NCBI GenBank assembly: GCA_027051315.1
Contig: JALTZE010000066.1
Span: 1 to 5,090 of the forward strand
DNA length: 5,090 nt
Direction: 5' to 3'
Source: Micavibrio sp.
Lineage (GTDB): Bacteria > Pseudomonadota > Alphaproteobacteria > Micavibrionales > Micavibrionaceae
Position numbers and translations under genes: made by a program. The notes beneath the pieces were generated by a model. The model ran no database searches and had not been told where the DNA came from. It was given only the letters and a program-made list of their open reading frames with translations. Positions 1 through 5,090 of the stretch are shown piece after piece. Position 1 is the first letter of the stretch, and the number at the start of each line of letters is the position of its first letter.

Positions 1-63
1 CTAAAACAATTTTTATTAGAACAAGAAAATTATTTAGAAAATATGGGGTTTCCATCAAACTAG
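1..63 (+). CDS. C-terminal tail of an unidentified plus-strand gene (5' end outside window)
   Basis: The frame starting at base 1 is open from the window edge and ends at a TAG at 61-63. It gives 20 residues, polar and Glu/Asn-rich, ending in GFPSN. The composition (LLEQENYLENMGFPSN) looks like the soluble C-terminus of a real protein, but it is too short to identify. It would be convergent with fmt, with only 31 bases between the two stops. A second plus frame, starting at base 3, is also open until 69-71, so the frame choice is not certain. In many alphaproteobacteria truA follows fmt on the same strand. Neither plus-strand frame can be truA in that arrangement, and I see no TruA-like start on the minus strand here. 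No function is assigned. Confidence 0.4.
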   Translation, partial: LKQFLLEQENYLENMGFPSN

Positions 64-87
64 AAAAATAATTAATTAGAATTAACC
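64..87 (-). terminator. weak A/T-rich terminator-like hairpin after fmt
   Basis: Read on the minus strand just past the fmt stop, GGTTAAT and ATTAATT (70-87) can form a 7-bp stem around a TCTA loop. Two of the seven pairs are G-U and the rest are A-U. The tract TATTTTT (64-70) follows and partly overlaps the end of the stem. The layout matches an intrinsic terminator, but the stem is weak and has no G-C pairs. It also lies in the narrow gap between two convergent genes, where a terminator is expected. Seen: the inverted repeat and T tract. Inferred: any termination activity. Confidence 0.3.
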
Positions 88-94
88 ATACCCC

Positions 95-1030
95 CTACAA
101 ACATCTACCTATCGATAGATACCCCCCATTAATGGCAGAATTAATATCCATTTTCTTTGAGTTTTCGGGCTGTATAGCAATTATACGTAATATCCTGCCA
201 TCACCGCATACTACTCCCCCTTTTTTATCCACAATCTTTCCTGCTATTTCTTCTGATTTTTTATCAGTAAGCAATGTTTCTATAATTTTTATTCTTTTAC
301 CATCTTCTGAAATAGAAAAACAGCCAGGCCAAGGATTCAAGGCTCTAACTTGTCTATGGATTTCTTCTGCACTTTTGTTCCAATCTATTTTTCCATCATT
401 TTTACTTAACATTGATGCATAGGTAGAAAGATTATCATCTTGTTTTTCCCCTGATAATCCACCATTTAGTTCACATTCATCAAGAGCCTTAACAATCATG
501 CTTGCCCCCATTAAAGATAGTTTATCATGAAGCGATGGAGCAGTTGTATCAGTATATATAGGTGTTTTTTCTTTCATTATCATATCACCTGTATCAAGCC
601 CCTTATCCATCTGCATTATGGTTATGCCTGTTTCGCTATCACCAGCCCATATCGCTTTTTGTATAGGTGCAGCTCCTCGCCATCTTGGTAATAATGAAGC
701 ATGTATGTTAAGGCAGCCATATTTAGGAGCATTTAATATAGATTCTGGTAAAATAAGACCATAAGCAGCAACAACAGCAATATCGGCCTTAAGATTGGTA
801 AAATCTTCTATCGCTTGTTCATTTTGTTTAAAAGATTTAGGTGTTCTTACTTCTATATTATTTATTTCTGCAAGTTCATGTACAGGAGATTTTTGTATTT
901 TATGACCTCTTCCCTTTGGTCTTGGCGGTTGTGAATATACGCATATCACATTATGTTCACTGTTAATCAGAGCCCGAAGAGCAGGTACAGCAAAATCAGG
1001 TGTACCCATAAAAACTACATTAAGTCCCAT
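95..1030 (-). CDS. fmt: methionyl-tRNA formyltransferase
   Basis: Transfers a formyl group from 10-formyltetrahydrofolate to Met on initiator tRNA, in the cytoplasm, to start bacterial translation. The protein has 311 residues, close to the usual ~310-315, so it is complete. The N-terminal formyltransferase domain opens with VFMGTPDFAVPAL (residues 6-18), followed by the tRNA-binding loop region QPPRPKGRG (34-42). The catalytic set is present: N108 and H110 in NIHASLLPRWRGAAPIQ, and D146 in GLDTGD, matching E. coli Asn106, His108 and Asp144. The C-terminal OB-fold domain begins around residue 205, with IDWNKSAEEIHRQVRALNPWPG. The ATG start directly follows the def stop (TAA|ATG), so translation is probably coupled to def. 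No strong Shine-Dalgarno is seen (only AAAGAAAG-like purines inside the end of def). The stop codon TAG runs into a G5 tract, and a G6 tract lies a few codons before it. Confidence 0.97.
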   Translation of the reverse strand: MGLNVVFMGTPDFAVPALRALINSEHNVICVYSQPPRPKGRGHKIQKSPVHELAEINNIEVRTPKSFKQNEQAIEDFTNLKADIAVVAAYGLILPESILNAPKYGCLNIHASLLPRWRGAAPIQKAIWAGDSETGITIMQMDKGLDTGDMIMKEKTPIYTDTTAPSLHDKLSLMGASMIVKALDECELNGGLSGEKQDDNLSTYASMLSKNDGKIDWNKSAEEIHRQVRALNPWPGCFSISEDGKRIKIIETLLTDKKSEEIAGKIVDKKGGVVCGDGRILRIIAIQPENSKKMDINSAINGGYLSIGRCL

Positions 1031-1552
1031 TTACAACATTCTTTCTTTTTGCATTTTCTTTAATTTTTTTAAAATCATATTACGTTTTAAAGGAGATAAA
1101 TGGTCAACAAATAATATACCATCAAGATGGTCAAGCTCGTGTTGAACACAATGCGAGGCGAGTCCTTGATATTCTTCTTCTCTTTCTTTTCCGTCCATAT
1201 CAAGAAATTTCACTTTCACAATATCTGGTCTTTCAACACCAGCATACTGCTCGGGAACAGAAAAACATCCCTCTGTAATATCGGATATTTCCTCTGATTC
1301 CCATGTTATTACAGGATTAATCATAGCAACAGGCGGATATCCTTTTGTGTTTTCATCAGCAGTAACATTCATAACAAATATACGATTTGTTATACCTACT
1401 TGATTAGCGGCAAGTCCTACACCATTAAGGCTTTCCAATGTTTCGAACATATCTTTAATTTGTTTGATTATTTTATCATCAATCTTTTCCACTTCTTTTG
1501 ATTTTGTTTTCAAAATAGGGTGGGGGGTAACCAATATATCAAGTATAGCCAT
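1031..1552 (-). CDS. def: peptide deformylase
   Basis: Metallohydrolase (usually Fe2+) that removes the N-formyl group from nascent proteins at the ribosome, the counterpart of Fmt encoded next. At 173 residues it has the normal length for a type 1 enzyme. All three family motifs are visible: GVGLAANQ (44-51), EGCFSVP (94-100, metal ligand C96) and QHELDH (137-142, ligands H138 and H142, catalytic E139). The middle motif has Phe where most family members have Leu (EGCLS). The C-terminal tail, from about 153, is Lys/Met-rich, as in many proteobacterial enzymes. The ATG start is supported by an AGGA seven bases upstream and by MAILDILVTPHPIL, a typical Def N-terminus. It is the first gene of a def-fmt pair and is preceded by an 84-bp spacer with a promoter-like site. 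Confidence 0.97.
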   Translation of the reverse strand: MAILDILVTPHPILKTKSKEVEKIDDKIIKQIKDMFETLESLNGVGLAANQVGITNRIFVMNVTADENTKGYPPVAMINPVITWESEEISDITEGCFSVPEQYAGVERPDIVKVKFLDMDGKEREEEYQGLASHCVQHELDHLDGILFVDHLSPLKRNMILKKLKKMQKERML

Positions 1553-1559
1553 ATTCTTA

Positions 1560-1563
1560 TCCT
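1560..1563 (-). promoter_or_regulatory. Shine-Dalgarno of def
   Basis: On the minus strand AGGA lies seven bases before the def ATG. It is the clearest ribosome-binding site in the window. The other complete genes have only vague purine stretches upstream and start at or inside the preceding stop. This supports def as the first cistron of its transcript. Confidence 0.65.
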
Positions 1564-1578
1564 GTTAATGTTTCATAC

Positions 1579-1594
1579 AGCGGATTTACCCGCT
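1579..1594 (-). repeat. perfect inverted repeat in the def leader
   Basis: AGCGG and CCGCT form a perfect 5-bp inverted repeat around a 6-base spacer (GTAAAT on the minus strand). It is the most G/C-rich element in an otherwise A/T-rich gap. No T tract follows on the minus strand, so it does not look like a terminator for the M16 gene. Its place, 17 bases after a TTGACA box, would put it over or just after a -10 element. It could be an operator, a hairpin at the 5' end of the def-fmt mRNA, or a copy of a dispersed palindrome. The sequence alone does not decide. Confidence 0.5.
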
Positions 1595-1613
1595 ACAGTA
1601 CTATAATGTCAAG
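1584..1613 (-). promoter_or_regulatory. candidate sigma-70 type promoter for def-fmt
   Basis: On the minus strand CTTGACA (1607-1613) contains a perfect -35 hexamer, and CTTGAC is the preferred form in alphaproteobacteria. With a 17-base spacer the -10 would be GTAAAT (1584-1589), a poor match that lies exactly between the arms of the inverted repeat. TATAGT (1600-1605) is a good -10 by itself but sits directly beside the TTGACA and has no clear -35 at the right distance. Either reading puts transcription start within the 84-bp spacer before def. Seen: the hexamers. Inferred: promoter activity and which -10 is used. Confidence 0.5.
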
Positions 1614-1636
1614 CCCAACTATTATTTGTGCTATTG

Positions 1637-2893
1637 CTAAATAGCAATTCTACTACTAATTTGGTCATAACCTTCCAAAGCAGATATTGGTCCTATTGCT
1701 GCTATCGTTAATTTGCTTGAAAATATTTTCTTTCCTATTTCTTGTATCTTAAATATATCCAAATCATTGATTTTGGCTATTTTTTCATTAATATCCATAA
1801 CCTTGTCATGAAATATCATATGCTTTGCTTGTTGGTCTGCTCGTGATGTCATTGATTCTCTACTCATCAATAAATTTGATTTCAATTGTGCTTTGGCTCT
1901 TGCCAATTCTTCTTCTGATATATCATTTGTTACTTTGATAATTTCATCACACGTAACAGCTACTAATTCTTTTAGGTCATTTGCTCCTGTTCCTGCATAT
2001 ATACCAAACTGTCCATCATCTTGGAATGCGTTATGATATGAATATATGCTGTAAACAAGCCCTCTTTCTTCCCTTATTTGTTGGAATAATCTAGATGACA
2101 TTCCACCACCCAAGATAGTTGAAAGAGCAATAGCTGCATAATAATCATCATCTTTGCGACTTACTCCTTTGAAACCCATTATTATATGAGCTTGCTCCAA
2201 ATCTTTTTCTACACGACTCTCACCGCTGGTATAATTTGCGGCATCATAACTTATCTCTTTGTTTTTTCTTATATTACCCATTCTATCAGAAATTAGGGAT
2301 ACAAATTCATCATGATTAATATTTCCTGCCGCTGAAACTACTAACGAACAAGGCGTATAACTTCTATCCGCATAATTGAATAATTCTTCCCTTGGCATAT
2401 TTCTTATTATTTCCGTAGTACCAAGTATAGGAGCACCAATAGCCTGATTTTTGTAGGCTGTTTGCTGATAATTGTCAAAGATTAAATCATCTGGCGTATC
2501 CTCATACATTCCTATTTCTTGCAAAACAACTTGACGTTCCTTATCAAAATCTTCCTGACTAAAAAGAGGGTTTTGCACCATATCTGTTAAAATATCAGTT
2601 GCTAGATTAACATCATCTTTCATTATATGCATATAATATCCAGTTATTTCACGCCCAGTATAAGCATTCATATGCCCACCAACATTTTCAATTTGTTCTG
2701 CAATATCTTTTGCATTTCTTGTTTTTGTTCCTTTGAATATCATATGTTCTACCATATGAGCCACGCCATTATTGGCAGAACTTTCATATCTAGACCCTAC
2801 ACAAGCCCATATTCCAAGAGAAACTGTTCCAACGGAGTTAACATTATCAGTTACTATACGTAAGCCATTTGGCAAAGTGGTTGTTTTAATCAT
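1637..2893 (-). CDS. M16 family zinc peptidase (processing-peptidase beta / insulinase type)
   Basis: Inverted-motif zinc metallopeptidase of family M16, subfamily B, the bacterial relatives of the mitochondrial processing peptidase beta subunit. At 418 residues it is full length for the single-unit form, which usually acts as a dimer. The N-terminal catalytic half has VGSRYE (32-37) and the zinc motif HMVEH (H46, E49, H50). The third ligand is expected at E126, within VVLQEI, 75 residues after H50. The C-terminal half keeps the GGGMSSRLFQQIREERGLVYS segment (262-282), which contains the Arg and Tyr that contact substrate in this family. No signal peptide or membrane segment is seen, so a cytoplasmic role in peptide turnover is likely. 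The substrate is unknown. Its ATG directly follows the thrC stop (TAA|ATG). A thrC-M16 pair is frequent in alphaproteobacteria, though why they are paired is not clear. Confidence 0.93.
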   Translation of the reverse strand: MIKTTTLPNGLRIVTDNVNSVGTVSLGIWACVGSRYESSANNGVAHMVEHMIFKGTKTRNAKDIAEQIENVGGHMNAYTGREITGYYMHIMKDDVNLATDILTDMVQNPLFSQEDFDKERQVVLQEIGMYEDTPDDLIFDNYQQTAYKNQAIGAPILGTTEIIRNMPREELFNYADRSYTPCSLVVSAAGNINHDEFVSLISDRMGNIRKNKEISYDAANYTSGESRVEKDLEQAHIIMGFKGVSRKDDDYYAAIALSTILGGGMSSRLFQQIREERGLVYSIYSYHNAFQDDGQFGIYAGTGANDLKELVAVTCDEIIKVTNDISEEELARAKAQLKSNLLMSRESMTSRADQQAKHMIFHDKVMDINEKIAKINDLDIFKIQEIGKKIFSSKLTIAAIGPISALEGYDQISSRIAI

Positions 2894-4291
2894 TTATTTT
2901 GTCTTTTCTTTTATAAAATTTTGAACCTTATTCAAATCGTTCGGCAATATATCAAAATATTCTTCACGTTCAAATAAATCCCCTAATTTTTCAGGTAAAT
3001 CGGGATATTTACCACTTGCTTCTTTAACAGCAACAGGGAATTTCGCTGGATGAGCGCAAGCAAGAACTACCATAGGAATAGTTTTATCATTATTAGCTTT
3101 AATAGCAGCATTTAATCCAACTGCTGTATGTGGGTCAATCAGATATCCAGTTTCTTTATAACATTTCTCTATAATATTTTTAGTATCATTATCATTACAT
3201 CTATATGATTCAAATTCTGACTTTGCTTTTACCATCAAATCTTTTTCCAGCGTAAAACTTCCCTTATCTTGGAAATCCTGCATAAGATTATTTAACTTCT
3301 CAGAATCTTTATTTAGCAACAAATAGAGATATCTTTCAAAATTACTGGAAATACCAATATCCATAGAAGGGCTTATCGATGGTTCAACAATCTCTTTTTT
3401 CATTTCACCAGTTTCAAAAAATCTGGTTAATATGTCATTCTTATTTGACCCTATTATTAACTTATTTATAGGAAGTCCCATATTTCTTGCCACATATGCT
3501 GCAAATATATTTCCAAAATTTCCAGTAGGAACGGCAAAATTCACTTTACGCCTATTACAAATACCTAAAGCAGAGGCTGCATAAAAATAATAAACACTCT
3601 GAGCTATAATTCTTGCCCAGTTAATAGAATTAATTGCCGATAAATTTTGTGAAGCTTTAAAGTCTTTATCATTAAACATAGCTTTAACCAGATTCTGGCA
3701 ATCATCAAAATTCCCTTCCAGAGCAATATTATGGACATTTGGTGAATTTACACTGGTCATTTGTTTACGTTGTACATCAGAAACTCTGCCCTTAGGGTGC
3801 AAGATAAATATTTCTATATTTTCACAATTCTTACATGCCTCTATTGCAGCAGAACCAGTATCCCCCGAAGTTGCTCCGACTATTGTTATTTTCTGATTAT
3901 GTTTTTTTAAAATAAAGTCAAAAAATCTTCCAAGAAGTTGTAAAGCTATATCTTTAAAAGCAATTGTTGGTCCGTGAAAAAGCTCCATAATCCAGATATT
4001 ATCATCAATCTGAACCATAGGAGATATTGATTTATGCCCAAATATACCAGCCTTAATACCATATGTATCATTTAATATTTTTTCAAAATCTATATCAGAA
4101 AATTCATCATCAAGATATGGTGAAATAACTTTATTAGCTGTTTCTATATAGCTTCTTCCTCTAAGCTCACTCATATCAAGTAAAGGAAATGACTGGGGGA
4201 GATATAAACCACCATCAGGAGCAAGCCCCGAAAGCAATATATCTGTAAATGATTTTTGTTCTTTATCACCGCGTGTTGATATATATTTCAT
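2894..4291 (-). CDS. thrC: threonine synthase
   Basis: PLP-dependent enzyme converting O-phospho-L-homoserine and water to L-threonine and phosphate, the last step of threonine synthesis, in the cytoplasm. At 465 residues it fits the longer ThrC class found in proteobacteria and yeast. The N-terminus, MKYISTRG...SGLAPDGGLYLP, is typical. The cofactor lysine is K113 in FHGPTIAFKD. GATSGDTGSAA (139-149) is the conserved Ser/Thr substrate-binding loop, and PTGNFGN (255-261) binds the PLP phosphate. DPHTAVG and AHPAKFP, near the C-terminus, are also family hallmarks. The ATG overlaps the stop of the upstream M32 gene by four bases (ATGA), and the stop abuts the M16 start, so the three are probably one translationally coupled transcript. 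thrA and thrB are not in the window. No leader peptide or attenuator is possible directly before thrC, because the upstream gene overlaps it. Confidence 0.97.
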   Translation of the reverse strand: MKYISTRGDKEQKSFTDILLSGLAPDGGLYLPQSFPLLDMSELRGRSYIETANKVISPYLDDEFSDIDFEKILNDTYGIKAGIFGHKSISPMVQIDDNIWIMELFHGPTIAFKDIALQLLGRFFDFILKKHNQKITIVGATSGDTGSAAIEACKNCENIEIFILHPKGRVSDVQRKQMTSVNSPNVHNIALEGNFDDCQNLVKAMFNDKDFKASQNLSAINSINWARIIAQSVYYFYAASALGICNRRKVNFAVPTGNFGNIFAAYVARNMGLPINKLIIGSNKNDILTRFFETGEMKKEIVEPSISPSMDIGISSNFERYLYLLLNKDSEKLNNLMQDFQDKGSFTLEKDLMVKAKSEFESYRCNDNDTKNIIEKCYKETGYLIDPHTAVGLNAAIKANNDKTIPMVVLACAHPAKFPVAVKEASGKYPDLPEKLGDLFEREEYFDILPNDLNKVQNFIKEKTK

Positions 4292-5090
4292 TGTAAATAT
4301 CTTCTTTTGTAATGTTCAATTAAATAGCTTTCATCTAGCTCTTTACCTGTTGCATCTTTTATCAAATCCATAGGTTTTAATAAACGCCCTTTAGAATGAA
4401 TTTTATCATTCATCCATTTTGTCAGAACTTTAAATTCCCCTTTTCTTATAAATTCTCTTATTTGCGGTATATCATCATGCATCTTCAAAAAAAGCTGCGC
4501 AGCTATCATATGTCCAACTATATAAGAAGGGTAATAGCCAAATTTTCCTACAAACCAATGTACATCTTGAAGACATCCTTCAGAGTGATTTTGTGGATAT
4601 ACTCCAAGCAAAGAATGCATATCTTCTGTCCATCTTTCTGGAATATCTTCTACTTTCATATTTCCTTCAATCAAATCCTTTTCTATACGATATCTCATAA
4701 GAACATGATAAAAATATGTAACTTCATCGGCCTTTTTCCTATCTGTAATGGCAACAACACGATTCTTAAGAGCATGAAGATTTGATGGGCTAAGAGTAGT
4801 ATCTTTCATTGTATGGAAGAGTCCCTCAATTCTTGGTGATATAAATTCAAAGAACTCCTTTGTCCTTGCTATCATCATCTCAACAAGCAATGCTTGCGAT
4901 TCATGTATAGCTGCACCATTTGCTTGTGCAACAGGTTGGTATCTCCAGCTTCTTCGGGGTAGTCCTTGAATATAAAGCCCATGCCCCCCTTCATGTAAGG
5001 CACTTTTTAACGATATAGTAAAATCAGAGGTGATAGCATCTGATATTACTAATCTAGTATCATCAGGCGTCCCCCCCTCAACTGGTTTAT
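4288..5090 (-). CDS. M32 (Taq-type) metallocarboxypeptidase, C-terminal half; start lies beyond the right edge
   Basis: Zinc (or Co2+) carboxypeptidase that removes single residues from peptide C-termini, expected in the cytoplasm. The frame stays open to the window edge, giving 266 visible residues. The family is usually about 500, so roughly the N-terminal half is missing. Numbering from the edge, the metal site is HEGGH (H32, E33, H36), and the third ligand is probably E63 in AAIHESQ (60-65), the HES motif of M32. Later family segments are MRYRIEKDL (131-139), GCLQDVHW (171-178) and GYYPSYIVG (184-192), leading into an AAQLF helix. A TTG at 4888-4890 is not the start, because the zinc site lies upstream of it in the same frame. 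The gene overlaps thrC by four bases. A G7 run (5071-5077) and a G6 run (4984-4989) sit in or just before the active-site codons, but the frame is intact. Confidence 0.93.
   Translation of the reverse strand, partial: KPVEGGTPDDTRLVISDAITSDFTISLKSALHEGGHGLYIQGLPRRSWRYQPVAQANGAAIHESQALLVEMMIARTKEFFEFISPRIEGLFHTMKDTTLSPSNLHALKNRVVAITDRKKADEVTYFYHVLMRYRIEKDLIEGNMKVEDIPERWTEDMHSLLGVYPQNHSEGCLQDVHWFVGKFGYYPSYIVGHMIAAQLFLKMHDDIPQIREFIRKGEFKVLTKWMNDKIHSKGRLLKPMDLIKDATGKELDESYLIEHYKRRYLQ

Noticed and set aside
1..55. Minus-strand ATG at about 53-55 open to the left edge (possible start of a gene after fmt)
   Set aside because: It gives fewer than 20 hydrophobic residues, has no Shine-Dalgarno, and does not resemble TruA or any other expected N-terminus. 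The plus-strand tail is the more plausible reading.
109..118. Palindrome CTATCGATAG near the fmt 3' end
   Set aside because: It is perfect but lies inside conserved-frame coding sequence of fmt, has no loop for a hairpin, and is short enough to arise by chance.
132..422. Plus-strand open frame of 96 codons opposite fmt
   Set aside because: It is antisense to the conserved C-terminal domain of fmt, with no recognisable motif. It is a shadow frame.
1579..1594. Intrinsic terminator for the M16 transcript
   Set aside because: The hairpin has only a 5-bp stem and no T tract on the minus strand. It also lies downstream of a good -35 box, so a promoter-linked role is more likely.
2627..2863. Plus-strand open frame of 78 codons opposite the M16 gene
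   Set aside because: It lies opposite the M16 zinc-site coding region and is rich in Ile, Ser and Cys, as reverse-complement shadows of AT-rich genes are.
4396..4785. Plus-strand open frame of 129 codons opposite the M32 gene
   Set aside because: The opposite strand carries clear M32 motifs, and this frame has low-complexity Ile/Phe/His-rich composition and no family resemblance.
4288..4890. A complete 200-residue protein starting at TTG 4888-4890
   Set aside because: The same frame runs on without a stop to 5090 and contains the HEGGH and HESQ zinc-site motifs of M32 upstream of this TTG. It is an internal Leu codon.

Overview
The window looks like ordinary chromosome from an AT-rich bacterium, most likely an alphaproteobacterium. 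That placement is an inference from gene content and order, not from a marker gene. The pairs threonine synthase + small M16 zinc peptidase and def + fmt are both common in alphaproteobacteria. The Def, Fmt and M32 sequences also read like alphaproteobacterial family members. Composition is strongly A/T biased by eye, with runs of 5-7 G/C scattered through the genes.

Layout: five genes lie on the minus strand, so they read right to left, and at most one gene tail lies on the plus strand. From right to left they are: the C-terminal half of an M32 (Taq-type) metallocarboxypeptidase, cut by the right edge (4288-5090); thrC (2894-4291); an M16 peptidase of the mitochondrial-processing-peptidase-beta type (1637-2893); an 84-bp gap with a promoter-like site and a palindrome; def (1031-1552); and fmt (95-1030). 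At the far left, a short frame open from the window edge ends at 63 on the plus strand, convergent with fmt. A weak A/T-rich terminator-like hairpin sits between the two.

The genes form two tightly packed blocks. In block 1 the M32 stop overlaps the thrC start (ATGA), and the thrC stop directly abuts the M16 start (TAA|ATG). In block 2 the def stop directly abuts the fmt start, again TAA|ATG. The only real spacer inside the minus-strand run is the 84 bp before def, so def-fmt probably has its own promoter. Def and Fmt are the two ends of the formyl-methionine cycle: Fmt formylates initiator Met-tRNA and Def removes the formyl group from new proteins. ThrC makes the last step of threonine synthesis. 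The two peptidases flanking it probably act in peptide or protein turnover.

I see no tRNA, rRNA, CRISPR array, insertion sequence, phage gene or defence system. I found no convincing undescribed system. The points worth a second look are small: the palindrome at the def promoter, the repeated stop-start junction design, the M32-thrC neighbourhood, and one unusual residue in a Def motif.
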